Assembly: GCF_000737715.1 (NCBI RefSeq)
Contig: NZ_JPRN01000013.1
Coordinates: 62,001 to 126,000 of the forward strand
DNA length: 64,000 bases
Direction: 5' to 3'
Origin: Chryseobacterium sp. JM1
GTDB lineage: Bacteria; Bacteroidota; Bacteroidia; Flavobacteriales; Weeksellaceae
Each line of letters opens with the position of its first letter. Position 1 is the stretch's first letter. Of this stretch, positions 9,297 through 18,600 are shown in pieces. Position numbers and translations under genes: made by a program. The notes beneath the pieces were generated by a model that saw only the letters and a program-made list of their open reading frames with translations, did no database searches and had not been told where the DNA came from.

Positions 9297-9860
9297 ATGT
9301 TTACGAAGTTAAGAGCTCATATTGAGAAAATTGTTCCGTTGAGTGATGAAGAATTTGAACATATTTCATCATTTTTCACCTGTAAAAAATATAAAAAACA
9401 CCAGTTTCTGATTCAGGAAGGCGAGTTGGTGCCGTGCAATTATTTTGTGATCAAAGGTTTATTAAAGCTCGTGTATACGGATGATACGGCCAAAGAACAT
9501 ATTGTAGGATTCGCCATGGAAGATTGGTGGGAAACCGATTTTCAGGCGTATTACAAACAGACCAAAGCATCCATGTCTCTGGAATGCATAGAAGATACCG
9601 AAGTACTGTGTCTCCGTCTCGAAGATTACAGAAAACTGTGTGAAGCATTTCCAAAACTGGAACATTTCTTTCTCGAAAAGGCCTACATGGGATTTATTTC
9701 CGCTCAGCAGCGTATCATCTCATCAATGACTGTTGGAATCAAAGAACGTTATCAGCAATTGGTTGAAAAATATCCCTCCCTGATCCAACGTGTTCCAAAG
9801 TCACTTCTTGCTGCTTATCTTGGCGTTTCCAGAGAAACATTAAGCCGTCTGTCTCTTTAG
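9297..9860 (+). CDS. Crp/Fnr family transcriptional regulator
   Basis: A regulator of 187 residues with an N-terminal cyclic-nucleotide-binding fold (KKHQFLIQEGELVPCNYFVIKG region) and a short C-terminal helix-turn-helix (LLAAYLGVSRETLSRL). It has no Fe-S cysteine cluster and no clear cAMP-binding signature, as is usual for Bacteroidota members. The protein stops only two residues after the recognition helix, which is short. Two Crp/Fnr-like operator boxes lie directly behind its stop codon, before the RidA gene, suggesting that it controls that gene. Confidence 0.9.
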   Translation: MFTKLRAHIEKIVPLSDEEFEHISSFFTCKKYKKHQFLIQEGELVPCNYFVIKGLLKLVYTDDTAKEHIVGFAMEDWWETDFQAYYKQTKASMSLECIEDTEVLCLRLEDYRKLCEAFPKLEHFFLEKAYMGFISAQQRIISSMTVGIKERYQQLVEKYPSLIQRVPKSLLAAYLGVSRETLSRLSL

Positions 9861-9864
9861 TTTT

Positions 9865-9902
9865 GTGATTTTTATCACTTGATAATCGTGATCATAATCA
9901 CG
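9865..9902. promoter_or_regulatory. tandem Crp/Fnr-type operator boxes
   Basis: Two inverted repeats of the form GTGAT-N4-ATCAC, at 9865-9878 and 9887-9902 (the second extended to CGTGAT-N4-ATCACG). Their centres are 23 bp apart, about two helical turns. They match the symmetry of the CRP (TGTGA-N6-TCACA) and FNR (TTGAT-N4-ATCAA) boxes and sit between a Crp/Fnr gene and the RidA gene. Confidence 0.6.
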
Positions 9903-9957
9903 CGGATTTATGGTGCCTATTGAGCAATTTTGTAAAGTAAACAGAAAACAAAATTCA

Positions 9958-10356
9958 ATGACTACATTAGAAAAAAGGACCGTAAATCCGTGGAAATGGC
10001 AGGAGGAAAGAAGCTATTCTCAGGCAGTGGAAGTGAAAAACGTATCAGGAACCTTATATTGTTCCGGTCAGGCCGCCATTGATCCGGACGGAACTTCCAG
10101 TGATAAAGACATGAAATCCCAGCTGGAACAGGCCATAGCCAATCTGGAAGAAGTGATCAGAACTGCAGATTATGAATGTAAGGGAATTGTCCGATTAAAT
10201 ATCTATACGACTTCCACGAAAGAACTTTGGCCCCATTTCCCGATCCTTCAAGAATGGATTGCAAAGCACAACATCGAGCAGGCTGTTACAATGCTGGAAG
10301 TAACCGGATTATTCGAAACGTTAAAAGTAGAACTGGAAGCGACGGTTGTTAAATAA
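9958..10356 (+). CDS. RidA family protein
   Basis: A RidA/YjgF-like protein of 132 residues. Enzymes of this family hydrolyse reactive enamines and imines released by PLP enzymes. The fold is recognised from SGTLYCSGQAAIDPDG near the start, the QLEQAIANLEEVI helix, and VTMLEVTGLFETLKVELEAT at the end. An upstream in-frame ATG at 9910 would add 16 residues without family similarity, so I take the later ATG. The family Arg that binds the carboxylate (usually near residue 105) is not obvious, so activity on the classical substrate is uncertain. Confidence 0.85.
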   Translation: MTTLEKRTVNPWKWQEERSYSQAVEVKNVSGTLYCSGQAAIDPDGTSSDKDMKSQLEQAIANLEEVIRTADYECKGIVRLNIYTTSTKELWPHFPILQEWIAKHNIEQAVTMLEVTGLFETLKVELEATVVK

Positions 10357-10368
10357 CCTGAATTTGGA

Positions 10369-10640
10369 TTATGAGTTGGAGAGTTTGAGAGTTTGAGAGT
10401 TGGAGGGTTTGAGGGGTTTAGAGTAATTGAGTTGCTCTTTTTAGGTGTACTGGTTAAAATAACTTTGCTAGTTGCTAGTTGCTAGTTGCTAGTTGCTAGT
10501 TGCTAGTTGCTAGTTGCTAGTTGTTAAATCAATGGATAATCGTTTCATTTTTGACATCTATTGTCTGAAGTCTGATGTCTTGGTTCTTGGCTCTTGAATC
10601 TTGGCTCTTAGCTTTAGAATCTATCTTTCCCCATTGGCAT
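10369..10640. repeat. mosaic intergenic repeat, copy A
   Basis: There is no gene here. The stretch holds GAGTTTGAGAG-type runs, TTTAGAGTAATTGAGTTGCT, a heptamer array, GATAATCGT, and GTCTGATGTCTTGG followed by CTCTTGAATC and ATCTATCTTTCC. The same words in the same order recur at about 38.05-38.19 kb and 41.51-41.76 kb and, inverted, at about 30.8 kb and 35.0-35.3 kb. Confidence 0.7.
10465..10520. repeat. tandem array of 8 TTGCTAG heptamers
   Basis: Eight exact head-to-tail copies of TTGCTAG followed by a degenerate copy (TTGTTAA). There are no spacers, so this is a simple tandem repeat and not a CRISPR array. Confidence 0.95.
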
Positions 10641-10680
10641 CTCACCCAGTTTCCCTATTTTTGCGGAAACTCCATGACTC

Positions 10681-11847
10681 ATGAAAAGTGTCCTAAGCTG
10701 GATATTAATTGCATTTCTTACGGTTTCCCTTTTGAATAACTGTTTCAGCAACAGTGTTCAGAAGGAAATCCGGGAGAAAGCCTCATTTCTGGCCGAGCTG
10801 AGGAAATTATATTCCTCCGGAGATGCTTCAAAATGGCCAAAACCCATCTTAGATCCCGATGCAAAACCCTTTTTTGCTGAAATAGGCCATCTTCCTGACA
10901 TTCAGTTTCCTGCGGATAATCCCTATTCTGAAGACAAAGCAGTCTTGGGAAAAACACTTTTCTTCGACCCGAGACTTTCCAAATCCAACCAGATTGCCTG
11001 TGCGTCCTGCCACGATCCGGAACTGGGCTGGTGCGACAACAGAACCTTTTCTTTCGGGCACGACAGACAGCTCGGGATCCGAAATGCCATGAGCATTCTG
11101 AATGTAGCCTATGCAAAACCTCTATTCTGGGACGGACGTGCCGCCTCTCTCGAAGAACAGTCGGAAATGCCGATCCGGGATGAAAGGGAAATGAGTGGTC
11201 ATATCGATCTTGCCGCTGGAAAAATAGCCAAAATCAAGGGCTATGAATTATTATTTGAAAAAGCTTTTGGTGATAAAACAGTATCAAAGGACCGGATTTC
11301 CAAAGCCATAGCAGCTTTTGAAAGAACAATAAAAAGTGGAACCTCCAAATTCGATCAGTTTATTGATGGAAAAGCAGAACTCTATTCTGATGATGAGTTG
11401 ATGGGGCTGCATCTTTTCAGAACTAAGGCGCAATGCATGAACTGTCACAGTTCGGGGTACTTTTCAAATAACCAGTTTGAAAATGTCGGTACTTCTTTAT
11501 TAGGTTCAAAAGAAGAAGATCTTGGCCGTTATCTTGTGACTAAAAAAGCTGAAGATGCCGGAAAATTCCGTGTGCCGGGTCTTCGTGAAGTCTCAAGAAC
11601 AGGACCGTGGATGCATAATGGTTCTATGACCACACTCACAGAAGTGATTCAGTTTTACAGCAGAGGAAATCCGGAACATTCCCAAAAACGCTCAACAGTT
11701 CATCAGGGCATTACACTTTCCTCAGAAAAATCAACTTTTGTGAGATTACTGGATCTTACTGATATAGAAATTGCTCAACTTGAAGCATTCCTGCGGACTT
11801 TATCTACAAAACCGGAAAGAGTTCTTCCTCCTGCACTTCCTCAGTAA
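10681..11847 (+). CDS. di-haem cytochrome c peroxidase family protein
   Basis: A periplasmic protein of the CcpA/MauG superfamily, 388 residues. It has an N-terminal export signal (hydrophobic residues about 5-20). A Cys at the end of the signal (LLNNC) could make it a lipoprotein, but the lipobox is weak. Two c-type haem attachment sites are visible, CASCH at residues 107-111 and CMNCH at 252-256, in the order and spacing typical of bacterial cytochrome c peroxidases. GKTLFFDPRLS precedes the first haem. The C-terminal half has the conserved FRVPGLREVSRTGPWMHNGS stretch. It would reduce hydrogen peroxide or oxidise an unknown substrate. It stands alone. Confidence 0.92.
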   Translation: MKSVLSWILIAFLTVSLLNNCFSNSVQKEIREKASFLAELRKLYSSGDASKWPKPILDPDAKPFFAEIGHLPDIQFPADNPYSEDKAVLGKTLFFDPRLSKSNQIACASCHDPELGWCDNRTFSFGHDRQLGIRNAMSILNVAYAKPLFWDGRAASLEEQSEMPIRDEREMSGHIDLAAGKIAKIKGYELLFEKAFGDKTVSKDRISKAIAAFERTIKSGTSKFDQFIDGKAELYSDDELMGLHLFRTKAQCMNCHSSGYFSNNQFENVGTSLLGSKEEDLGRYLVTKKAEDAGKFRVPGLREVSRTGPWMHNGSMTTLTEVIQFYSRGNPEHSQKRSTVHQGITLSSEKSTFVRLLDLTDIEIAQLEAFLRTLSTKPERVLPPALPQ

Positions 11848-11946
11848 TTAAAGCTCAAAATCTAATAATTATTAAAGATTCGTTGATCTGAATGTAAAGC
11901 TTTTTTGCTACATTTATCTGTAATCAATCAGTAATACCATCAATTC

Positions 11947-12735
11947 ATGAATATTCAGCTTTTTTCAAAGAATGCTTTAGTAGGAGCAGCTACGCAGGGA
12001 ATCGGTTTAGGAATAGCTTTGGAGCTCGCCAAATGTGGAGCCAATGTTACCGTAATGGCTCGTAATGAAACGAAACTTAAGAACGTGGTAGCATCACTAC
12101 CGGTCATCAACTCTGATCAGAAACATCAGTATCTCGTGGCGGATTTCTCCAATTTTGAGAACTACAAAACCATTATTTCTAATTATTTTGAAAGTCATTC
12201 TGTAGACATTCTGGTTAATAATACCAACGGTCCGGAACCGGGTTTAGCTGTAGATAAAGGCGTGGATGATTATCAGAAAGCATTTGATCTTCTTTTTAAA
12301 ACAGTTTGTGAAACAACGCTACTCGCCTTACCACATATGATTCAACAGAAAAACGGACGTATTATCAATGTGTCTTCACTGTCTGTAAAGGAACCTATCA
12401 ATAATTTATCCCTTTCAAATTCCATCCGTTCGGCAGTGATTGCATGGGCCAAAACATTATCCAATGAAGTGGCGCAGCATCAGATCACGGTTAATAATAT
12501 TTTAACCGGATATTTTGATACGGAGCGTATTCAGAATCTGATCAGTCATGAGTCCCAGCAAACCGGGAAATCTCAGGAAGAAATCAAAAAAGCAAGAGAA
12601 CATAAAATTCCAATGAAAAGACTTGGAAAAACCGAAGAATATGGGCATCTGGCAGCTTTCCTGGCATCAGAATATTCGTCTTATCTTACCGGAACCAGTA
12701 TTCCTTTAGATGGGGGATTGAATAATACATATTAA
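11947..12735 (+). CDS. SDR family oxidoreductase with atypical active site
   Basis: A short-chain dehydrogenase/reductase of 262 residues. The Rossmann motif GAATQGIG is at 13-20, the NNTNGP stretch corresponds to the NNAG motif, and the C-terminus ends in LTGTSIPLDGG as in 3-oxoacyl reductases. The catalytic Ser is present in NVSSLS, but the usual YxxxK is replaced: the aligned stretch reads LSNSIRSAV, so Tyr is Ser and Lys is Arg. Similar YxxxK-less members exist in the family as I recall it, and their activity is unclear. It stands alone ahead of a repeat region. Confidence 0.88.
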   Translation: MNIQLFSKNALVGAATQGIGLGIALELAKCGANVTVMARNETKLKNVVASLPVINSDQKHQYLVADFSNFENYKTIISNYFESHSVDILVNNTNGPEPGLAVDKGVDDYQKAFDLLFKTVCETTLLALPHMIQQKNGRIINVSSLSVKEPINNLSLSNSIRSAVIAWAKTLSNEVAQHQITVNNILTGYFDTERIQNLISHESQQTGKSQEEIKKAREHKIPMKRLGKTEEYGHLAAFLASEYSSYLTGTSIPLDGGLNNTY

Positions 12736-12744
12736 CTCAGAGGA

Positions 12745-12926
12745 TTTTTTAACGCAAAGTTTGAATATCATACTTCATATTTTTAGGAATGCAAAGAGGA
12801 GAATCAATTAAAATTGATTCGATGAAGAACATGGATAAAACGCTCGCTTATTCAGTGACGCAGTCACCCTTCTTTGCTTTCCTTGAAACTATGCATTTTT
12901 AGATTAAAACTTTGCGTTTAAAAAAA
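12745..12926. repeat. MITE-like palindromic element
   Basis: The element is bounded by AACGCAAAGTTT (12751-12762) and its inverted copy AAACTTTGCGTT (12907-12918), each next to a T or A run. Inside are a nested pair, GGAATGCAAAGA with TCTTTGCTTTCC, and two small hairpins, AATCAATT/AATTGATT and GTGAC-GCA-GTCAC. It has no coding capacity. A related GCGCAAGG-type sequence occurs at about 35.15-35.23 kb. Confidence 0.6.
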
Positions 12927-12961
12927 AATACAACCCAAAAACCAGAAAGAATCAACGTAAA

Positions 12962-12991
12962 CATCTGTGAAAATCCGTGCCATCTGTGGTT
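12962..12991. repeat. short dispersed repeat word
   Basis: The stretch reading CATCTGTGAAAATCC then GTGCCATCTGTGGTTAA resembles a short interspersed sequence I recall from many Flavobacteriia intergenic regions. It is given as a probable dispersed repeat only; no second copy lies in this window. Confidence 0.35.
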
Positions 12992-13096
12992 AACTATTCA
13001 TTAGAAACCTCCATCATCAGGCCATTCTTCCTTTCCGGTTCCGATGTTTTTTCGTAGTTTCACTTTCTTTTAATAAAAATACCACCACAATCTCCT

Positions 13097-13954
13097 ATGA
13101 AAAGAAACTTTATCAACCAGAAAGAACTGTCCGACAAATTTTGGAATATTGAGTGTTCCGGAAATGTACAGAAAATATCTTTTGGGAAAACCGGAACCAA
13201 AGGCCGGGAAACAGTTAAAGAATATGCCGACGAAAAAGAATGTATTCTGGAATCTGAAAAGCTGATTCATCAGAAAATTAAAAAGGGCTACACTGAAATT
13301 CAGGAAAATGATGCCATTCCTCAGAAAGTTGAACTTTCGGATCATGAAAAGGCGGATATTTATTTTTGGGAAGCCATTGAGAAATCCAACAAATATAAAA
13401 AAGCCCACTGGAGCGAATATGATATTGAGGAACATATTGAAAACCTGACCGATTATTTATCCAAGTTTGGAAAGGACAGAATGATCCTTTTTGAAAAATC
13501 ACTGCAGGAAAAGTTAAGCGAACTGTATACCGCTGAAATAGCAGAACTTTCAATTATCCTTGAATGTGACTTTAAGAAGGAAAATGGAGTCTATGTCTTT
13601 GATGATTATCTTTCAGATGATGGTTTTATCTATTTCAGATGCTGGCTGATCTTAAAGGGGAAAGAGTTTTTTGATGATATAAAAGCGGATATTCAGTCGT
13701 TTGTAAGTGGAAAATACAGTTTTAATATTGGAGACTGCTGGGCGGAAGGACTGCTTTATGTTGCGGATGATGCGTATGCCCAAAACCATGAAGATGAAGA
13801 ATCTATCATAAAAGATACGGTGTATGAACTATACCCTGAAAACGACTATGATGGCATGGAACGCAGCATGAACCGTGAACCAAAAGGTGGTGCCGATTTA
13901 CAGACAATGTACCCGAAACTGGTTGAAGAAATAGGTGTATTAAGAAGTTCATAG
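13097..13954 (+). CDS. WGR domain plus DUF4240 protein
   Basis: A cytoplasmic protein of 285 residues. The N-terminus (about 1-75) looks like a WGR domain (FWNIECSGNVQKISFGKTG, then KGRETVKEYADEKEC), a module found in PARPs and bacterial regulators and thought to bind nucleic acid. The middle (about 90-230) matches DUF4240 (FWEAIEKS near the start, then SDDGFIYFRCWLILKGKEFF), a family of unknown function. The C-terminus is acidic. It is followed 26 bp later by a membrane XRE protein on the same strand, so the two may form an operon. The role is unknown. Confidence 0.75.
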   Translation: MKRNFINQKELSDKFWNIECSGNVQKISFGKTGTKGRETVKEYADEKECILESEKLIHQKIKKGYTEIQENDAIPQKVELSDHEKADIYFWEAIEKSNKYKKAHWSEYDIEEHIENLTDYLSKFGKDRMILFEKSLQEKLSELYTAEIAELSIILECDFKKENGVYVFDDYLSDDGFIYFRCWLILKGKEFFDDIKADIQSFVSGKYSFNIGDCWAEGLLYVADDAYAQNHEDEESIIKDTVYELYPENDYDGMERSMNREPKGGADLQTMYPKLVEEIGVLRSS

Positions 13955-13980
13955 AATGAAGCCGGTTTATACCATATAAA

Positions 13981-14523
13981 ATGAAAAATGCGGTTAAAAT
14001 TTTAAGGGAGAAAAAAAATATGACTCAGACTGAGCTTGCTGAAAGGTCAGGTCTTTCCTTACGGACGGTTCAGCGGATTGAAGCGGGGAGCATTCTCAAA
14101 GGATTTACCCTGAAAGCTCTTGCTAAAGCTTTGGAAACAGAACCTGAAAATCTGATCTTCTCCAATGAAGAAACACCCAACATTGACCGGGCAAAGTTGA
14201 TTAATCTTGTTGCTTTATCCGGTCTCATTATTCCTTATGGCGGAGTGATATTTCCTTTAATTTTAACTTATAAAACCAATGATCCCATCAATAAAGAACT
14301 AGGAAAAAATATCGTGAGTATTCAGATTATTCTGGCGGTTATCGTTTCCGTTTTAATGATTGTAAGTCCGTTTATCCAAAAGGAATTATCCCTGAAAATA
14401 CCTCTTTTCCTCATCTTTTTAATTGCATTTCTCTGTGTCAAGCTGCTCATTATCATCAAAAATGGGATGTGCCTGAATAAAAACGGTGACTTGTGTATTA
14501 AGTTGAAAAACAGTTTTTTATGA
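13981..14523 (+). CDS. XRE-type HTH protein with membrane segments
   Basis: A protein of 180 residues with an N-terminal helix-turn-helix of the Cro/CI type (MTQTELAERSGLSLRTVQRIE, about residues 14-34) and a C-terminal half with about three hydrophobic helices (around 74-93, 104-130 and 138-158). Such HTH-plus-membrane proteins are common in Bacteroidota and probably tie a DNA-binding domain to the membrane. The signal is unknown. It lies just behind the WGR-DUF4240 gene. Confidence 0.85.
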   Translation: MKNAVKILREKKNMTQTELAERSGLSLRTVQRIEAGSILKGFTLKALAKALETEPENLIFSNEETPNIDRAKLINLVALSGLIIPYGGVIFPLILTYKTNDPINKELGKNIVSIQIILAVIVSVLMIVSPFIQKELSLKIPLFLIFLIAFLCVKLLIIIKNGMCLNKNGDLCIKLKNSFL

Positions 14524-14611
14524 TTAATTACATGAAGATGACGTAAAGATGTCGTCTTATTTTTGCAGGAAAATCAGATCAGAATGCTGAATCTTGCAGA
14601 AAAATTTCAAC

Positions 14612-15547
14612 ATGAAAATCTTTAAGAAAATTTTGTTATCAATTGCGCTTTTGATCACGTTGTCATTATTGGGTGGATACTTCTATTTTGACAAAAAATT
14701 CAGTCCGCCGGAAAATCATCTGAAGGTTTCAGGAATTGCAGAACATATAAAGCTGAAATGGGAGGTTGCAGAAGGTAACTCTCACGCAGCAGTTCTTGTA
14801 CCCGTCGGTCTCAAAGGAATTGAAAAGACCTTTTATATGCAGCTCGATTCCGGTTCTCCTACAACGTTGTTTTATAAAAAATCACTGGAATCCATCCGTA
14901 CAAAATTTCCGGACCAGATTCAGATTAAGAATGGCGAAAATAAGCTTTCAATGCAGTTCAGCATAGGAAGTATGAACATAGCTTCTGATTTTGAATTATT
15001 GAATTATGGTCATGCTGTGGACTTTAACGATGCTACAACGAATCACATCATTGGAACCATTGGAACCGATCTGTTTGAAAAGAGAACTGTCATTCTGGAT
15101 TTCAGAAACACAAGCTGTTCATTTATCGAAAATATTGATGAAAATGGTTTTGAATCATTAGAATTTAAAAAACGAAAAATCCTGATTCCCGGAACCATTG
15201 GAGATCAGAAATTAAAACTGCTTTATGACTCAGGAACCAGCGGCTATGAACTTCTTACCAATAAAGAAGAATGGGGAAAATACCGAACGCCGAACGGAAG
15301 AATTAAAGAAGAAAAAGGAAATTCCTGGGGAAATGTATTAACAGTAATTTCTGCTCCCGCTGATCAAAGCATCAAAATTGGCACCCGTGAACTGAAACTT
15401 TCGGAGGTGACCTATGTGGAGGGAACTTCGCAGATGCAAAATCTTCTCATGAAAACCTCTGGTATGAAGGGAATGATAGGGAATCAGCTTTTCATTAATT
15501 CTAAACTGATTTTAGACTGCAAAAACGAAAAATTTAAAGTGGAATAG
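14612..15547 (+). CDS. membrane-anchored retropepsin-like aspartic protease homologue
   Basis: A protein of 311 residues from the ATG giving MKIFKKILLS; an in-frame TTG 18 bp upstream is less likely. One N-terminal hydrophobic segment (about 5-25) anchors it or exports it. Two aspartic-protease-like motifs are visible, QLDSGSPTTLF and LYDSGTSGYELL, each with the Asp-Ser-Gly core, plus GTIGTDLFEKRTVILDF, which resembles the flap/psi-loop region after a catalytic motif. Two DSG motifs in one chain would suit a two-lobed, single-chain protease. Protease activity is inferred. Confidence 0.65.
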   Translation: MKIFKKILLSIALLITLSLLGGYFYFDKKFSPPENHLKVSGIAEHIKLKWEVAEGNSHAAVLVPVGLKGIEKTFYMQLDSGSPTTLFYKKSLESIRTKFPDQIQIKNGENKLSMQFSIGSMNIASDFELLNYGHAVDFNDATTNHIIGTIGTDLFEKRTVILDFRNTSCSFIENIDENGFESLEFKKRKILIPGTIGDQKLKLLYDSGTSGYELLTNKEEWGKYRTPNGRIKEEKGNSWGNVLTVISAPADQSIKIGTRELKLSEVTYVEGTSQMQNLLMKTSGMKGMIGNQLFINSKLILDCKNEKFKVE

Positions 15548-15592
15548 AATTTTTTTAATAGTAATGTAATAATTCACCTGTCTGGGTTGTCT

Positions 15593-15617
15593 TACTATGT
15601 ATTGAAATTACATAGTA
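15593..15617. promoter_or_regulatory. hairpin directly before the DUF2723 start codon
   Basis: TACTATGTA and TACATAGTA form a perfect 9-bp inverted repeat around a 7-base loop, ending 1 base before the ATG. In the mRNA it would fold over the ribosome-landing region; in DNA it could also be an operator. Confidence 0.5.
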
Positions 15618-15618
15618 T

Positions 15619-18600
15619 ATGAAGAACTGGTCTTTTAAAAAATGGAACACCGTTTTAGGATGGGTAATATTCACCATTGCCCTGATTACGTATTTCTCCA
15701 CGATGGAGCATTATCTCAGTTTCTGGGATTGCGGCGAGTATATTTCCTCCGCCTCAAAACTTGAAGTAACGCATGCTCCCGGAGCAGCTCTGTTTCAGAT
15801 TGTAGGAGCTGTAGCCAGTATATTTGCTCTGGGAAATGAAGAGAATTATGCCATAGTGATCAATTCGATGTCTTCCCTGTTCAGCGCATTCACGATTCTG
15901 TTTCTGTTCTGGACCATTACCCATTTTTTAAGAAGACTTTTAAATAAAGACTTTGAAGAAATAACCAAACATCAGGAAATTTCCATTCTTTTTGCAGGAG
16001 CGGTAGGCGCATTGTGCTTTACCTTCTCAGATTCATTTTGGTTTTCTGCGGTAGAAGGGGAGGTGTATTCTATGGCTTCTATGTTTATCGCCCTGTTGGT
16101 TTGGCTCGTGACCAAATGGGAAAATGAGTACAAAGCAGCTGATAATGAAAGATGGGTCATCCTTATTTTTTTTATACTGGGACTTTCCGTTGGGGTTCAC
16201 ATGATGTGTATGCTTGCGGTTCCTGCCGTATGTCTGGTATATTATGCCAGAAATTACAAATTCACCTGGAAAAACTTTATCTGGGCCAATGCGATCACAT
16301 TAGGAATTTTGATCATTGTTTTCAAAATTATCTTCCCGTTGATCATGACCATGTTCGGAAGACTTGAAATATTCTTTGTGAACGGACTTGGACTGCCTTT
16401 TCACTCAGGAACGGTGGGTGCATTTGTACTGATGGTTGCTATCTCTTATTTCCTGATTAAATATGCCAGAAAAGCTAAAAAGAATGTGTACCAGACCATC
16501 GCTTTATCAGTGGTGTATATGGTTATTGGTTTCTCATGCTGGATGGTCATTCCTGTAAGAGCCAATGCCAATCCTCCTATGAACCTTAATGATCCGGATA
16601 CAGCGATCGGAATGTTGGACTATTACAACAGAGAACAATATGGTGACTGGCCAACCATTTACGGCCAAAATTATACTGCTTTTCTTGATGCTAACGGGAT
16701 GGAAAAGAACGAAGACGGAAGTTTTAAAACCAAAAAAACCGGCGAAACGTATGAAAAGGATGAAAAAACAGGAACCTATAGAAAAACAGGAGACCGTTTC
16801 AATTATGTTTTCAGTAAATCTCAGGTAAGCTTACTGCCGAGAATGTTCAACCAGGATAAGGAGGTGATGGCCAATTATATTGCGATGTACGGAGCTCCGG
16901 ATTTTACTTTCAATTACGATAACGAAGAGGTAGCAGACAATCCTCAGGCGAAACAGATTTTTGATGAATTAAGATCTAAATACGAAGATAAATCCATCAC
17001 AGCAGCAGATTATCTGAAAGTGAAACCTTATAACCTTATCAATGTTCAGAAGCCTTCACTGGCTCAGAATATGGATTATTTCATCACCTTTCAGAATGGA
17101 TATTATTTTGTAAGATACCTGATGTGGAACTTCGTGGGAAGACAGAATGACCTTGAAGGGAAAATGGAAAACACGAGAGGAAACTGGATCTCAGGAATTT
17201 CTTTTATAGACAATGCTTTGCTGGGAAATCAGGATAAAATACCTGCTAAATTTAAAAATGACAGCACGGTGAAGTTCTTCTTTTTACCCTTGATATTAGG
17301 ACTGATCGGATTTTTCTTCCAGTTGAACAGAGACTTCGGAAGATTCTACGCACTTCTTTCACTATTTGTTTTAACCAGTTTCGGGATTGTTTTCTACACT
17401 GGAGTAAAACCATTTGAAGTAAGGGAAAGAGATTATGCAATGGTTGGTTCGTTCTATGCATTTGCTATCTGGATAGGGCTTGGAGCTGGTGCTGTTTTAT
17501 GGTTTATCCAGTCCAAAGTAAAATCCAATTCCATTAATCTTGTTTTAGGTGTCGTATTATTGGGTATTCCTTTTATGATGGGCTTCCAGAACTATGTACC
17601 GCATGACCGAAGCAAAAAATCAGCGGCGAGGGATTATGCCTATTCATTCCTAAAATCAGTTTCTAAAGATGATATTATCTTCATCTATGGAGACAACGAT
17701 ACGTTCCCGGTGTGGGCTATTCAGGAGACAGAACGCTTCCGGGATGATGTGAAAACAGTCAACTTTACGCTTTTAGCAACTCCGTGGTATATTGATCAGG
17801 TGAAAAGAAAGACTTATAATGCAACAGGAATTCCTACCCAGCTGACTCACGATGATTACAGAGATGGGGTGAACGACCAGATTTATATGATGAAAAAAGA
17901 GGATTGGGAAGGCGTTTTCTCAATGTTAAAAGAACAGGGCGTTCCGGATACAGAATTCGGGGCCTTTAGAAAATACCTTACTCAGGATTCTATGACGTTG
18001 AAAGAAGCGATGAGCTTTTTAAAATTTAAATCTTCTGAAAAAGATCATCTTTTAAAAATGTACTTTGGTGAGGAAAAATTTGAGGAGTACAATATCCTTC
18101 CGGTCAATAAATTCATCCTTCCGGTGAATAAGGAAAATGCATTAAAGGCAGGAATTATCACTCAAGCTGATCTTCCGAACGTTGTCAAACAGATCATGAT
18201 TACTTATAAAGGAAATACCCTTTACAAAAACAACCTTATGATGATGGATATGCTGGCCAATTTTGACTGGAAACGTCCTATCAACTTTTCATCAGGAGGA
18301 GTTTATGACAGCGAGAATATTTTCTATCTGGATGAATATCTGCAGTTTGAAGGTTTCAGCTACAAGCTGGTGCCTGTTCATACGGCTCCAAGCCCGGACG
18401 GTGACATGGGAAGGGTAGATGTGAATTCTTTATATAATGCGGTGAAAAATTTCAGATGGGGGAATTTTAAAGACCTCAGTATTCATTATGACGAAGCCGC
18501 CACATCCAATATCATGGTGTACAGAATGGCAGCAGGAAGAGCCGCTTCAGCACTGGCATTGAGCGGACAAAAAGGAAAAGCGTTGGAAATATTAGACCTG

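Noticed and set aside
10465..10520. Possible CRISPR array
   Set aside because: Seven-base units with no spacers and no cas genes.
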